Assembly (NCBI GenBank): GCA_017858515.1
Contig: JAFMBM010000021.1
Span: 1 to 46,124, forward strand
Direction of reading: 5' to 3'
Length of the DNA stretch: 46,124 bases
Origin: Cryomorphaceae bacterium
GTDB taxonomy: Bacteria > Bacteroidota > Bacteroidia > Flavobacteriales > Schleiferiaceae
Position numbers and translations under genes: made by a program. A model generated the notes under the pieces. That model was not told the origin of the DNA and ran no database searches. It saw only the letters and a list, made by a program, of their open reading frames with translations. Shown here piece by piece: positions 17,894 through 26,931 of the stretch (positions within the stretch are counted from its first letter, which is position 1; each line of letters begins with the position of its first letter).

Positions 17894-19339
17894 ATGAAAA
17901 AGCTCAAGAATTATATAAATGGAAGTCTTGTAGAGCCGTTTGGCGGAAGCTACTTAGACAATATAGATCCTTCTAAAGGAAGGGTTTATTCCCTTATTCC
18001 AGATTCCGATGAGAGAGATGTTGCCCTAGCTGCTAAAGCCGCCAAGGAAGCCTTTCCACTCTGGAGCAATTTATCAACAAAGAAAAGATCTGATTATTTG
18101 TTGGCCATTAGCAATCGCATTGAAGCGCGCATGCACGAAATGGCTGAAGCAGAAAGCCGAGACAATGGCAAACCCATAAGCCTGGCATTAGAAGTAGATA
18201 TTCCGCGTGCAAGAGATAACTTTTCATTCTACGCAACGGCCATATTGCATGAACAGAGTGAAAGCCATTTAATGGGTACCACCGGTTTCAACTACACTTT
18301 GAGAGATCCTATTGGGGTAGCTGGATGTATATCGCCTTGGAATTTGCCACTCTATTTATTTAGCTGGAAAATTGCTCCAGCTCTAGCATCGGGTAATACC
18401 GTTGTGGCTAAGCCTTCCGAAATAACTCCTTATACTGCCTACCTCCTCTCCGAAATTTGTGTGGAAGTTAATTTACCTCCTGGAGTACTTAATATTGTGC
18501 ACGGTCTAGGTCCAAAGGTAGGTCAGGCCATTAGTGAACATCCTGATATTCCCGTCATTTCATTTACGGGAGGCACCGCCACTGGAAGGCAAATCAGCGC
18601 AACTGCTGCGCCTCTTTTCAAAAAGCTCTCGCTCGAACTGGGCGGTAAAAATCCCAATATAATTTTTGCCGATTGCGACTTCGATGAAATGTTAAAAACT
18701 ACACTGCGATCTAGTTTTGCCAATCAAGGGCAAATCTGTTTGTGTGGATCGAGAATATTTATTGAGCGCCCCATCTATGAGAAATTTAAAATTGCTTTTG
18801 TAGAGAAAGTTTCCCAAATGAAAGTGGGTATTCCATCAGATCCAACTTCTAAAATGGGCGCCCTTGTTTCAGAAGCACACCTCAATAAGGTGTTGAGCTA
18901 TGTGAGGCTAGCTGAAGAAGAGGGAGGAAGTGTGCTTACGGGTGGGAACAGAATAATCCTTGACGATCCTGAATACAGCGAAGGATATTATATGAGGCCT
19001 ACCGTAATTGAAGGACTCGATGCCTACTGCAGAACCAATCAAGAAGAGATCTTTGGCCCCGTAGTTACTCTTCAAGCTTTCGATACGGAAGAAGAAGTTT
19101 TGAATTTCGCAAATAGCACCCGATACGGCCTAGCCGCCACCCTTTGGACTTCAAACCTACAAAGGGCGCATACAATGGCTCATAAATTAGAAAGCGGAAT
19201 TGTTTGGGTAAACTGCTGGCTTTTACGAGATTTAAGAACCCCTTTTGGTGGAATGAAACAGAGCGGAATGGGCCGAGAAGGAGGTTTTGAAGCCCTTAGG
19301 TTTTTTACCGAACCCAAGAATGTTTGCATAAGACTTTAA
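17894..19339 (+). CDS. Aldehyde dehydrogenase (muconic-semialdehyde dehydrogenase-like)
   Basis: NAD(P)-dependent aldehyde dehydrogenase, oxidising an aldehyde to the acid. Seen: 481 aa; cofactor-side motifs SPWNLPLYLFSWKIAPALA and KPSEITP, FTGGTATGR, the general-base Glu in LELGGKNPNIIF, and the nucleophile Cys282 in NQGQICLCGSR. EEIFGPVV lies near the end. The sequence style resembles 2-aminomuconic/2-hydroxymuconic semialdehyde dehydrogenases, but substrate cannot be settled from motifs, and no other kynurenine-pathway gene is here. A small hairpin (19330-19347) overlaps the stop codon. Confidence 0.9.
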   Translation: MKKLKNYINGSLVEPFGGSYLDNIDPSKGRVYSLIPDSDERDVALAAKAAKEAFPLWSNLSTKKRSDYLLAISNRIEARMHEMAEAESRDNGKPISLALEVDIPRARDNFSFYATAILHEQSESHLMGTTGFNYTLRDPIGVAGCISPWNLPLYLFSWKIAPALASGNTVVAKPSEITPYTAYLLSEICVEVNLPPGVLNIVHGLGPKVGQAISEHPDIPVISFTGGTATGRQISATAAPLFKKLSLELGGKNPNIIFADCDFDEMLKTTLRSSFANQGQICLCGSRIFIERPIYEKFKIAFVEKVSQMKVGIPSDPTSKMGALVSEAHLNKVLSYVRLAEEEGGSVLTGGNRIILDDPEYSEGYYMRPTVIEGLDAYCRTNQEEIFGPVVTLQAFDTEEEVLNFANSTRYGLAATLWTSNLQRAHTMAHKLESGIVWVNCWLLRDLRTPFGGMKQSGMGREGGFEALRFFTEPKNVCIRL

Positions 19340-19395
19340 CAAGTCTTTAAGTTGTTCTTTTAATAATTTTGATCTACCGTTTTATCTCTTACAGC

Positions 19396-20298
19396 ATGGA
19401 TGAATTGAATCTAAGACCCATCGATATTGTTGATGAAATAAGTAAGGAGGACTTCTTACATCATTATCAGAGACAACTAAGACCCGTAGTTATTCGGAGC
19501 TTTTCGAAAGATTGGAATGCGAATCGTAATTGGACCTACGACCATCTGATTCAATTGGCTGGCAAGGAAAAAGTGAAACTTTACGGCAAATGGCTGGATC
19601 ACGATCCAACCGCCATTGAAATGCCTGCCACTAAAGAAACTGAATTTGGAGAATACCTGGAGTTACTGAAAAATGACGTTCCATCAGACCTCCGAATTTT
19701 TTTATTCAATCTGTTCAAACTACGACCAGAACTACTCAAAGATTTTAACTTCCCGGATATTACAGATGGTTGGTTAAAAGACTATCCCTATATGTTTTTT
19801 GGCTCCGCGGGTAGCGATGTTCGGCTACATTACGATATCGATCTCTCTCATGTATTTATCAGTCAGTTTGGTGGAACCAAACGCATTACTCTGTTTGATC
19901 AAAGTCAGACTAAATATCTCTACAAACTTCCTTTTACCACCCATAGTGCGGCAGATCTTTCAGAGATCAACTTCGAGAAATACCCTGCTTTAAAATTCGC
20001 GCAAGGCTATCAACACGATCTTAAACCAGGCGAAACCTTATTTATGCCCAGCGGGGTTTGGCACTACATTCAATACCTAGATGGAAGTTTTTCGCTGAGC
20101 CTGCGCTCTTTGAGCGATTCTAATTTATATCGAATCAAAGGAGCTTACAATGTTTTTGTAATTCGTAAACTCGACTATTTTTTAAATCGCTATTACAAGA
20201 GAACTTGGAGCGACTTTAAGTTAAAAAGAGCCATTGCGAAGGCAACGGAAATATTAGAGGAAAGAGAGAAAACTCGAATAGACATGAAGAAAGTCTAG
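19396..20298 (+). CDS. JmjC/cupin-like Fe(II)/2-oxoglutarate oxygenase
   Basis: Probably a cupin_8/JmjC-type hydroxylase. Seen: 300 aa with the beta-helix core. The metal triad is present: LHYDIDLSHVF supplies HxD and MPSGVWHYIQYL the distal His. An N-terminal region like FIH-type proteins is seen (RPVVIRSFSKDWNANRNW). In this superfamily, Fe(II) and 2-oxoglutarate support hydroxylation of protein or RNA; the target here is unknown. I use the ATG at 19396. An in-frame TTG at 19369 lies within a promoter-like TAATTTTG (19364-19371) and is a worse start. Confidence 0.82.
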   Translation: MDELNLRPIDIVDEISKEDFLHHYQRQLRPVVIRSFSKDWNANRNWTYDHLIQLAGKEKVKLYGKWLDHDPTAIEMPATKETEFGEYLELLKNDVPSDLRIFLFNLFKLRPELLKDFNFPDITDGWLKDYPYMFFGSAGSDVRLHYDIDLSHVFISQFGGTKRITLFDQSQTKYLYKLPFTTHSAADLSEINFEKYPALKFAQGYQHDLKPGETLFMPSGVWHYIQYLDGSFSLSLRSLSDSNLYRIKGAYNVFVIRKLDYFLNRYYKRTWSDFKLKRAIAKATEILEEREKTRIDMKKV

Positions 20299-20337
20299 TA
20301 GAATAGCTAGGTTTAATTCTTCTTCAAGCAATTCTTT

Positions 20338-20362
20338 TTCAGTAATTTATAAAATTACTGAA
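20338..20362. other. 11-bp inverted repeat before pyruvate carboxylase
   Basis: TTCAGTAATTT and AAATTACTGAA form a perfect 11-bp arm pair with a 3-nt centre. It lies between the JmjC gene stop and the pyruvate carboxylase start. A T tail typical of a terminator is lacking on either side, so it could be a weak terminator or an operator. Confidence 0.4.
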
Positions 20363-20445
20363 CTGAAATATTAATTATTATCACTCCTTTATTTGCACTT
20401 AGAGGGTTTGTATATTGAGGCTTAGAATCTATCCCCCCCTCAAAG

Positions 20446-23400
20446 ATGCGTATCCAAAAAATTTTAGTAGCTAATCGCGGAGAAATCGCCATCCGAGTTT
20501 TCCGAGCTTGCAGTGAAATCAATCTTCAAACGGTTGCGGTATATACCTTCGAAGACCGTTACTCCCTTCATCGCTACAAAGCCGATGAGTCTTTCCAAAT
20601 TGGAACCGATAGCGATCCACTAAAACCCTATCTAGACATAGAGGCCATTCTGGATGTAGCCAAAAAAACTATGGCAGATGCCATCCACCCTGGCTATGGT
20701 TTTCTCTCTGAGAATGCCCATTTCGCTCGCCGTTGTGCAGAAGAAGGAATCATTTTCATTGGTCCAAGGCCAGAGGTGATGGAGGCGCTTGGCGATAAGG
20801 TAAAGGGCAAATTAGCGGCAATAAAGTGCGGAGTTCCCATTATTGAAAGTAGCCAAGGTGACTTGCTAACGGAAGAACTTGCCCTCGCCGAAGCCGAAAG
20901 AATTGGATTTCCACTTATGCTTAAAGCCTCTGCAGGTGGAGGTGGAAGAGGAATGCGGGTTTTAAGAAATCTTGGTGAGGTGGTGAAAGCCTTTCACGAA
21001 GCAAAAAGAGAAGCTGGAAATGCTTTCGGCGACGACACCCTCTTCCTTGAGAAATTTATTGAAAACCCGAAACACATCGAGGTTCAAATTATGGCTGACA
21101 ACCATGGAAATCTCGTCCACCTATTTGAGCGCGATTGTTCTGTTCAAAGACGATATCAAAAAGTAGTAGAAATGGCTCCCGCTTGGAATATCTCTTCCAA
21201 ACTAAGACAAGACCTTTGCGATTATGCCGTTCGAATAGCTGAATCTGTTCATTATAATAACGTAGGCACAGTAGAATTTCTGGTAGATTCTAATGAAAAT
21301 GCCTATTTTATTGAAGTAAATCCAAGGGTTCAAGTAGAGCATACCGTTACTGAAATGGTAACAGGTATCGATATTGTAAAATCTCAAATCTTTATAGCCG
21401 GAGGCTATCGCCTTGGCGATGAGCAGATAAAAATATACTCTCAGGATTCTGTAACACTCGAAGGCTTTGCAATTCAATGCAGAATTACCACAGAAGATCC
21501 TAAAAATGACTTCAAGCCCGATTACGGAACCATTATGACCTTCCGCACCGGGGCTGGATTTGGAATTCGGTTGGATGAAGGATCTGTTTATCAAGGAATG
21601 AGAATTAGTCCCTTCTTCGATTCGCTTTTGGTTAAGGTAAGTGCTCAAGGCCGCACCCTCGACGGCGCCATTCGCAAGATGAGCAGAGCATTAAATGAAT
21701 TTAGAGTAAGAGGAGTAAAAGTGAATATCCCCTTTCTCATAAACATTATTAATCATCCGGTTTTTAGGGAAGGGCGCGCCACTGTAGATTTCATCAAAGC
21801 CTATCCTGAGTTGATGCGCTTTAAGCCACAACACGATCGGGCAACCAAATTGGTTCGTTTTCTCGGCGAAGTTTCAGTGAATGGAAATGCAGACGTAAAA
21901 TTCAAAGACACCACCAAAGTCCTTCATCTTCCTCATATACCACCCTTCAAGGTAAATGAACCCTTTCCAGAGAGTTATAGAAATCAGTTGCTTGTAAAGG
22001 GAGCGGAGAAATTCTGCCATAGCCTGAAGGATAGAAAGGAAGTATTGTTTACCGATACAACTATGCGAGATGCGCATCAAAGCTTGCTTGCTACACGCAT
22101 GCGTAGCTACGACATGAATATGATTGCAGAAAGCTATGCCAGACACCATCCTGAAATATTTAGTTGGGAAATGTGGGGTGGTGCTACTTTCGATGTGTGT
22201 TTGCGTTTTTTAACAGAAAATCCGTGGAGAAGGCTTCGTGAGTTAAGACAAGCTGCGCCCAACACCCTTTTTCAAATGCTAATTAGAGGTTCTAACGCCG
22301 TAGGATATACCGCCTACCCCAATAATCTCATTGAGCGATTTATTGAAGAAAGCAATAAAGAAGGAATTGATCTATTCAGAATTTTCGATTCCCTCAACTG
22401 GCTGGATTCTATGAAGGTAAGTATTGATGCTGTTCGAGAAAGAACACAAGGTATTGCAGAGGTATGTGTCTGTTATACCGGCGATATTCACGATGTGAAT
22501 AGAAAAAAATACAATCTACAGTACTACATAGAAAAAGCCAAGCGAATTGAAGATATGGGCGCCCATATTCTGGGAATAAAAGACATGGCCGGACTCCTTA
22601 AACCATTGGCCGCTAGAGAATTAATACCTGCTTTAAAAGAAGCCGTAGACTTGCCTATTCACTTGCACACCCACGACACATCTTCTTTGCAATCAGCTAC
22701 TTACCTTACGGCTATCGAAGCGGGTGTAGACATTCTAGACGTAGCTTTAGCTGGTATGAGTGGACTAACGAGTCAGCCCAATTACAATTCTATTGTTGAA
22801 ATGTTAAAAGGGCATCAGCGAGGGCCAAGTACAGATATACAAAGTCTAAATTCTTTTAGCAATTATTGGGAAACCATACGAGAATATTACTATCCCTTTG
22901 AATCTGGATTGAAATCGGGTACGGCTGAGGTTTTCTCCCATGAAATTCCAGGAGGACAATATTCTAACCTAAGACCACAAGCAGAAGGATTGGGCCTAGG
23001 ACATCGATTTGAGGAAATAAAGCACACCTATGCTGAAGTGAATCAGCTGTTTGGTGATATTGTAAAGGTCACACCTAGCTCAAAAGTAGTTGGAGACATG
23101 GCTCTATTTATGATGACGAGTGGAATGACCGTAGAGGATGTGATGACCAAAGGCCATCAAATTAGTTTTCCAGAATCGGTACAATCTTTTTTTAGAGGCG
23201 ATTTAGGCCAGCCAGATGGCGGATTTCCAGTTGAATTGCAAAAGATAATTCTCAAAGACAAGCTTCCCTACACAGATCAACCCAATGCTCATCTGGAACC
23301 GGTAGATTTTGAACCCGAATTTGATGCATTTGTAGAGCGCTTTCAACCTGGTTTTACTCGAGCTTTAGAAATCACAGATTTCCTGAGCTGGAAATTTTAC

Positions 23401-23919
23401 CCAAAAGTATTCGAAGACACGATAGAGCGTTTCAAGCTTTTTGGAGATGTTTCCAAAGTACCTACGAAGACTTTCTTCTATGGACTTTCTGAAAATGAAG
23501 AGACCATAGTAGAAGTTGCCCCTGGCAAACGAATTCTTGTTAAACTTCTCAGTATAGGACCCGCAGATAGCGATGGAATTCGAACGGTCTTTTTTATGGT
23601 AAACGGTCAAACCAGAAACGTTCAAGTAACCGACCGTTCTCTTGGAATAGTGAAGAAAACCAATCCAAAGGCTTTGGCTACAAACCCCGAACAACTTGGG
23701 GCCCCGTTGCAAGGGATGGTTGCTAAAATTATGGTTAAGGAAGGCCAGAACGTAAAGGCCAATCAGCCTCTATTTGTAATTGAAGCTATGAAAATGGAAA
23801 CCACTGTAACCTGCCATGCATCTGGTAAAATAACACGAATTGAACTTAAAGAGGGGAGCAGGGTTGAAGCAGAAGATCTGATTATTACTATGCAAGTAGA
23901 TGATACTCAGAAACGTTAA
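20446..23919 (+). CDS. pyc: Pyruvate carboxylase
   Basis: Single-chain pyruvate carboxylase (ATP + bicarbonate + pyruvate to oxaloacetate), an anaplerotic enzyme. Seen: 1157 aa, the family's usual length. The biotin carboxylase domain is at about 1-450 (KILVANRGEIAIRVFRA, KASAGGGGRGMRV, FIEVNPRVQVEHTVTE). The carboxyltransferase domain is at about 535-1000 (LFTDTTMRDAHQSLLATRMR, HLHTHDTSS). The C-terminal biotinyl domain carries EAMKMETT with biotin-accepting Lys1116. A standalone gene with its own leader; a TATATTGA sequence at 20411 may be part of a promoter. Confidence 0.97.
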   Translation: MRIQKILVANRGEIAIRVFRACSEINLQTVAVYTFEDRYSLHRYKADESFQIGTDSDPLKPYLDIEAILDVAKKTMADAIHPGYGFLSENAHFARRCAEEGIIFIGPRPEVMEALGDKVKGKLAAIKCGVPIIESSQGDLLTEELALAEAERIGFPLMLKASAGGGGRGMRVLRNLGEVVKAFHEAKREAGNAFGDDTLFLEKFIENPKHIEVQIMADNHGNLVHLFERDCSVQRRYQKVVEMAPAWNISSKLRQDLCDYAVRIAESVHYNNVGTVEFLVDSNENAYFIEVNPRVQVEHTVTEMVTGIDIVKSQIFIAGGYRLGDEQIKIYSQDSVTLEGFAIQCRITTEDPKNDFKPDYGTIMTFRTGAGFGIRLDEGSVYQGMRISPFFDSLLVKVSAQGRTLDGAIRKMSRALNEFRVRGVKVNIPFLINIINHPVFREGRATVDFIKAYPELMRFKPQHDRATKLVRFLGEVSVNGNADVKFKDTTKVLHLPHIPPFKVNEPFPESYRNQLLVKGAEKFCHSLKDRKEVLFTDTTMRDAHQSLLATRMRSYDMNMIAESYARHHPEIFSWEMWGGATFDVCLRFLTENPWRRLRELRQAAPNTLFQMLIRGSNAVGYTAYPNNLIERFIEESNKEGIDLFRIFDSLNWLDSMKVSIDAVRERTQGIAEVCVCYTGDIHDVNRKKYNLQYYIEKAKRIEDMGAHILGIKDMAGLLKPLAARELIPALKEAVDLPIHLHTHDTSSLQSATYLTAIEAGVDILDVALAGMSGLTSQPNYNSIVEMLKGHQRGPSTDIQSLNSFSNYWETIREYYYPFESGLKSGTAEVFSHEIPGGQYSNLRPQAEGLGLGHRFEEIKHTYAEVNQLFGDIVKVTPSSKVVGDMALFMMTSGMTVEDVMTKGHQISFPESVQSFFRGDLGQPDGGFPVELQKIILKDKLPYTDQPNAHLEPVDFEPEFDAFVERFQPGFTRALEITDFLSWKFYPKVFEDTIERFKLFGDVSKVPTKTFFYGLSENEETIVEVAPGKRILVKLLSIGPADSDGIRTVFFMVNGQTRNVQVTDRSLGIVKKTNPKALATNPEQLGAPLQGMVAKIMVKEGQNVKANQPLFVIEAMKMETTVTCHASGKITRIELKEGSRVEAEDLIITMQVDDTQKR

Positions 23920-23960
23920 AAATGGCCTGAAAAACAAAAATTGTAATTTTTATTTCTGTT

Positions 23961-23990
23961 CGTTGCTAGATAATTAATAGTTTAGCAACG
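23961..23990. promoter_or_regulatory. Inverted repeat upstream of the Sus-like locus (possible operator)
   Basis: CGTTGCTA (23961-23968) and TAGCAACG (23983-23990) are perfect 8-bp inverted arms with a 14-nt AT-rich spacer, 25 bp before the GH13 start. No regulator gene is found in the locus, so a trans-acting LacI-, AraC- or other-type factor would be needed. An AT-only hairpin (23936-23951) just upstream may end the pyruvate carboxylase transcript. Confidence 0.35.
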
Positions 23991-24015
23991 TGTAAATAAT
24001 ACACTTTCCCCCATT

Positions 24016-26865
24016 ATGAAGAAATTTTTCACACCCCTCCTGATCTTAACAATTTGTTTTTCAGCTTATTCTCAGCAAATTGTTACAACTATTCCAACCT
24101 TTATCGATCCAAATGATAGCGCAATTGTTATCGTCGATCTCAATCAAATGGATTCTTCCATCGCGCATGTTGCCAATCTGAAAACAGATGCAAAAGCAGG
24201 TTTAGATATGTATATCTGGACTTGGAATCCGAAAGAACACGCTGCGGGTCATCCCTATGTAAACGGTTTGGGATCGCAAGCTTGGAAAAATTCCAATCCG
24301 GCGCTAAAAATGAAGGCCTTAGGGAATATGAAGTATCAATACACCTTCAAGCCTACTTTGCTTGCATGGTATGCCACTGATACCACCAATGCGTATAGTA
24401 GAGGGCTTTCTTTCTTGGTTAAACCCTTAGATGGAGGAGGTTATGGCGACCCAGATAGAAAATCAGAAGACATCAACGTACCTATTTTGCGTCCGGGTTT
24501 GAATGTAGATATCGTCTCTCACCCCTCACCTTTTTACTTTGCTTCGAATAGCATGCAAATACAGATTAACGGTGAGTGTACTATCAATGCAAGTCTTAGC
24601 CTAGAGGTAAATGGGACCCAAGTTACTCAGCAGAACAACACAAAACTACTTAGCTATAACCTAGATATGAGTACCTACTCTCCAGGTACGGTTGAGGTAA
24701 TCTTAAACGCCTCTCAAGGAGGAAATATAACTGCCGATACGGTAACTTTTCTCATTAGAGGAAACACACCTGTTCAGGCTTTGCCATCAGGAGCAAAAGA
24801 GGGTATTTCCTATCCTACTAATAGCTCAGTCCTTTTACAATTAAGAGCTCCGAATAAAGATTTCATATACGTAATCGGCGACTTTAACAATTGGACACCC
24901 CATCCAACTTATGAAATGAAGAAAACGCCAGACAACAATTATTTCTGGCTAGAAATCACAGGCCTAACTCCAGGTCAACAATACCGCTTTCAGTATTCAA
25001 TAGACAGTGCCGACCTCAGAGTGGCCGATCCATACAGCGAATTAATTCTAGATAAATGGGAAGATCAATGGATAGATAATGCCACATATCCCAATTTGAT
25101 TCCTTATCCTCAAGCCAAAACCTCAGACGCAGTAACAGTAATTCAACCCGGGCGCACCCCTTATTCTTGGGATAATACCATCTCCTTCCAAAAGCCTGCG
25201 AAAGAAGAGCTAGTTTGTTATGAATTGTTAATTAGAGACTGGGATGCCAGACATAGTTTCCAGTCAGTAATCGACCGTTTAGACTACCTAGACAAATTAG
25301 GGGTAAATGCCATAAAGCTTATGCCCGTTATGGAATTTGAAGGCAACAATAGCTGGGGCTACAACCCAATGTTTATGTTCGCTGTTGACAAGTATTATGG
25401 TACAAGAGAAAAGTTAAAAGAGCTAGTTGAAGAGTGCCATCGCAGGGGTATGGCCGTCATATTGGATATTGTTTTAAACCATCAATTCGGACAAAGTCCA
25501 TTGGTTCGAATGTACAATGTGGGTGGATATGGAGATCCAACGCCAGACAATCCTTGGTTTAACGTTTCGCCTAAGCATGACTTTAATGTGGGTTACGATT
25601 TCAATCACGAAAGCTCCTCCACTCGCTATTTCAGCAAGCGCGTCTTCCGTTATTGGGTGGAAGAGTTTAAGGTAGATGGATTTAGACTAGACCTATCCAA
25701 AGGATTTACTCAAAACAACACCTTAGGAAATGTGGGTGCATGGGGGCAATACGACCAGAGTAGAGTAGACATACTTCAAGATTACGCCAACGAAGTTTGG
25801 TCTATTGATCCCAACACTTATATGATTCTTGAGCACTTCGCAGACAACAGTGAAGAGATTGAATTATCCAATAGAGGCTTTATGCTTTGGGGTAATTTAA
25901 ATCACGATTACAACGAGGCAATGATGGGATATGGCAGTAATCTAAATGGTGCCATGGCTTCGGTTAGAGGCTGGAATAACAATTATTTGGTAAGCTATGC
26001 CGAAAGCCACGATGAAGAGCGGGTAATGTATAAGACGCTGCAATTCGGAAGAGTTCAAGGCAGCTACAACATCAAACAACTTTCTACTGCCCTTGATAGA
26101 GCGGAGATGATTCCCGTTTTTCTTTTCTCCATCCCGGGCCCTAAAATGATGTGGGCGCATGGGGAGTTGGGCTATGATGTTTCTATTAACGATCCATGTA
26201 GAATATGTGAGAAAGCCATATTGTGGAATTACCTAAATGAACCTGATAGAAGAGCCGTTTATCGTTCTTATCAAATGATGATCAAATTAAAAACCGAGCA
26301 CCCTGCCATTTTCAGCAATGAGCCTACTGTGAGAGGATTGAATTCCTTCTTAAAATTCCTCAAGTATGAAAATAATGGCGATCATCTATTGGTCTACGGT
26401 AATTTTGATGCCAATCCAACCAATGTTCAGCCCTTCTTTCCAGTTGCGGGTTGGTGGTACGACATAGCCACAGGCGACAGTCTAAATGTTACAGATGTAA
26501 ATATGTCTATAAGTTATGGCCCGGGTGAGTACCATGTTTATAGCAATAGAAAATGGTTCAGTGCGGTAGATATACCATTGAGTTCAGAAGAAAATCTATT
26601 GACCAATAAGGTGGAAGGAATACGCGTAGGACCTAATCCATTTGACGACCACTTGAATTTCTATATGCCCGATGGTTGGGATATAAAGGAGGCCGAATTA
26701 ACTTTATTGAATTCCCTAGGACAGGTTGTCTACCAAGGGTCTCACGCGGTTACCAATGCTCAGTTCAGCTGGAATGCGGATCAACTAGCTGTTTATCAGA
26801 TGTATATCTACAGAGTGAGCGCTGGCAACAAGATATACACAGGAAGGTTGATTCGAAAAAACTGA
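24016..26865 (+). CDS. Secreted GH13 alpha-amylase family enzyme with T9SS sorting domain
   Basis: A large extracellular alpha-glucan-active enzyme, 949 aa. Seen in order: signal peptide to about residue 20; an N-terminal module (about 20-155) shared with the protein at 31889; a beta-sandwich; a CBM48-like module (FIYVIGDFNNWTPHPTYEM); and a GH13 barrel. Catalytic motifs are intact: DIVLNH (from D484), GFRLDLSKG (nucleophile D559), ILEHF (acid/base E606) and AESHDEERV (D666). The C-terminus (GPNPFDDHLNFYM to KIYTGRLIRKN) is a T9SS type-A sorting domain, so export probably uses the GldKLMN machine encoded at 1434-7034. It heads a Sus-like locus; subfamily and linkage are not decidable here. 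Confidence 0.93.
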   Translation: MKKFFTPLLILTICFSAYSQQIVTTIPTFIDPNDSAIVIVDLNQMDSSIAHVANLKTDAKAGLDMYIWTWNPKEHAAGHPYVNGLGSQAWKNSNPALKMKALGNMKYQYTFKPTLLAWYATDTTNAYSRGLSFLVKPLDGGGYGDPDRKSEDINVPILRPGLNVDIVSHPSPFYFASNSMQIQINGECTINASLSLEVNGTQVTQQNNTKLLSYNLDMSTYSPGTVEVILNASQGGNITADTVTFLIRGNTPVQALPSGAKEGISYPTNSSVLLQLRAPNKDFIYVIGDFNNWTPHPTYEMKKTPDNNYFWLEITGLTPGQQYRFQYSIDSADLRVADPYSELILDKWEDQWIDNATYPNLIPYPQAKTSDAVTVIQPGRTPYSWDNTISFQKPAKEELVCYELLIRDWDARHSFQSVIDRLDYLDKLGVNAIKLMPVMEFEGNNSWGYNPMFMFAVDKYYGTREKLKELVEECHRRGMAVILDIVLNHQFGQSPLVRMYNVGGYGDPTPDNPWFNVSPKHDFNVGYDFNHESSSTRYFSKRVFRYWVEEFKVDGFRLDLSKGFTQNNTLGNVGAWGQYDQSRVDILQDYANEVWSIDPNTYMILEHFADNSEEIELSNRGFMLWGNLNHDYNEAMMGYGSNLNGAMASVRGWNNNYLVSYAESHDEERVMYKTLQFGRVQGSYNIKQLSTALDRAEMIPVFLFSIPGPKMMWAHGELGYDVSINDPCRICEKAILWNYLNEPDRRAVYRSYQMMIKLKTEHPAIFSNEPTVRGLNSFLKFLKYENNGDHLLVYGNFDANPTNVQPFFPVAGWWYDIATGDSLNVTDVNMSISYGPGEYHVYSNRKWFSAVDIPLSSEENLLTNKVEGIRVGPNPFDDHLNFYMPDGWDIKEAELTLLNSLGQVVYQGSHAVTNAQFSWNADQLAVYQMYIYRVSAGNKIYTGRLIRKN

Positions 26866-26898
26866 TAAGTGTCAGTTTCACACCTTTCTAAGTATTTT

Positions 26899-26906
26899 TA
26901 CATTTG
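26899..26906 (+). promoter_or_regulatory. -7 box candidate upstream of susC
   Basis: TACATTTG fits TAnnTTTG and lies 26 nt before the susC ATG in a 66-bp gap. No TTG is found at the preferred upstream distance, so this is a half-promoter call. It would let susC-susD be transcribed apart from the GH13 gene. Confidence 0.3.
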
Positions 26907-26931
26907 ATTAACAGAATCTAATCCAATCTAT

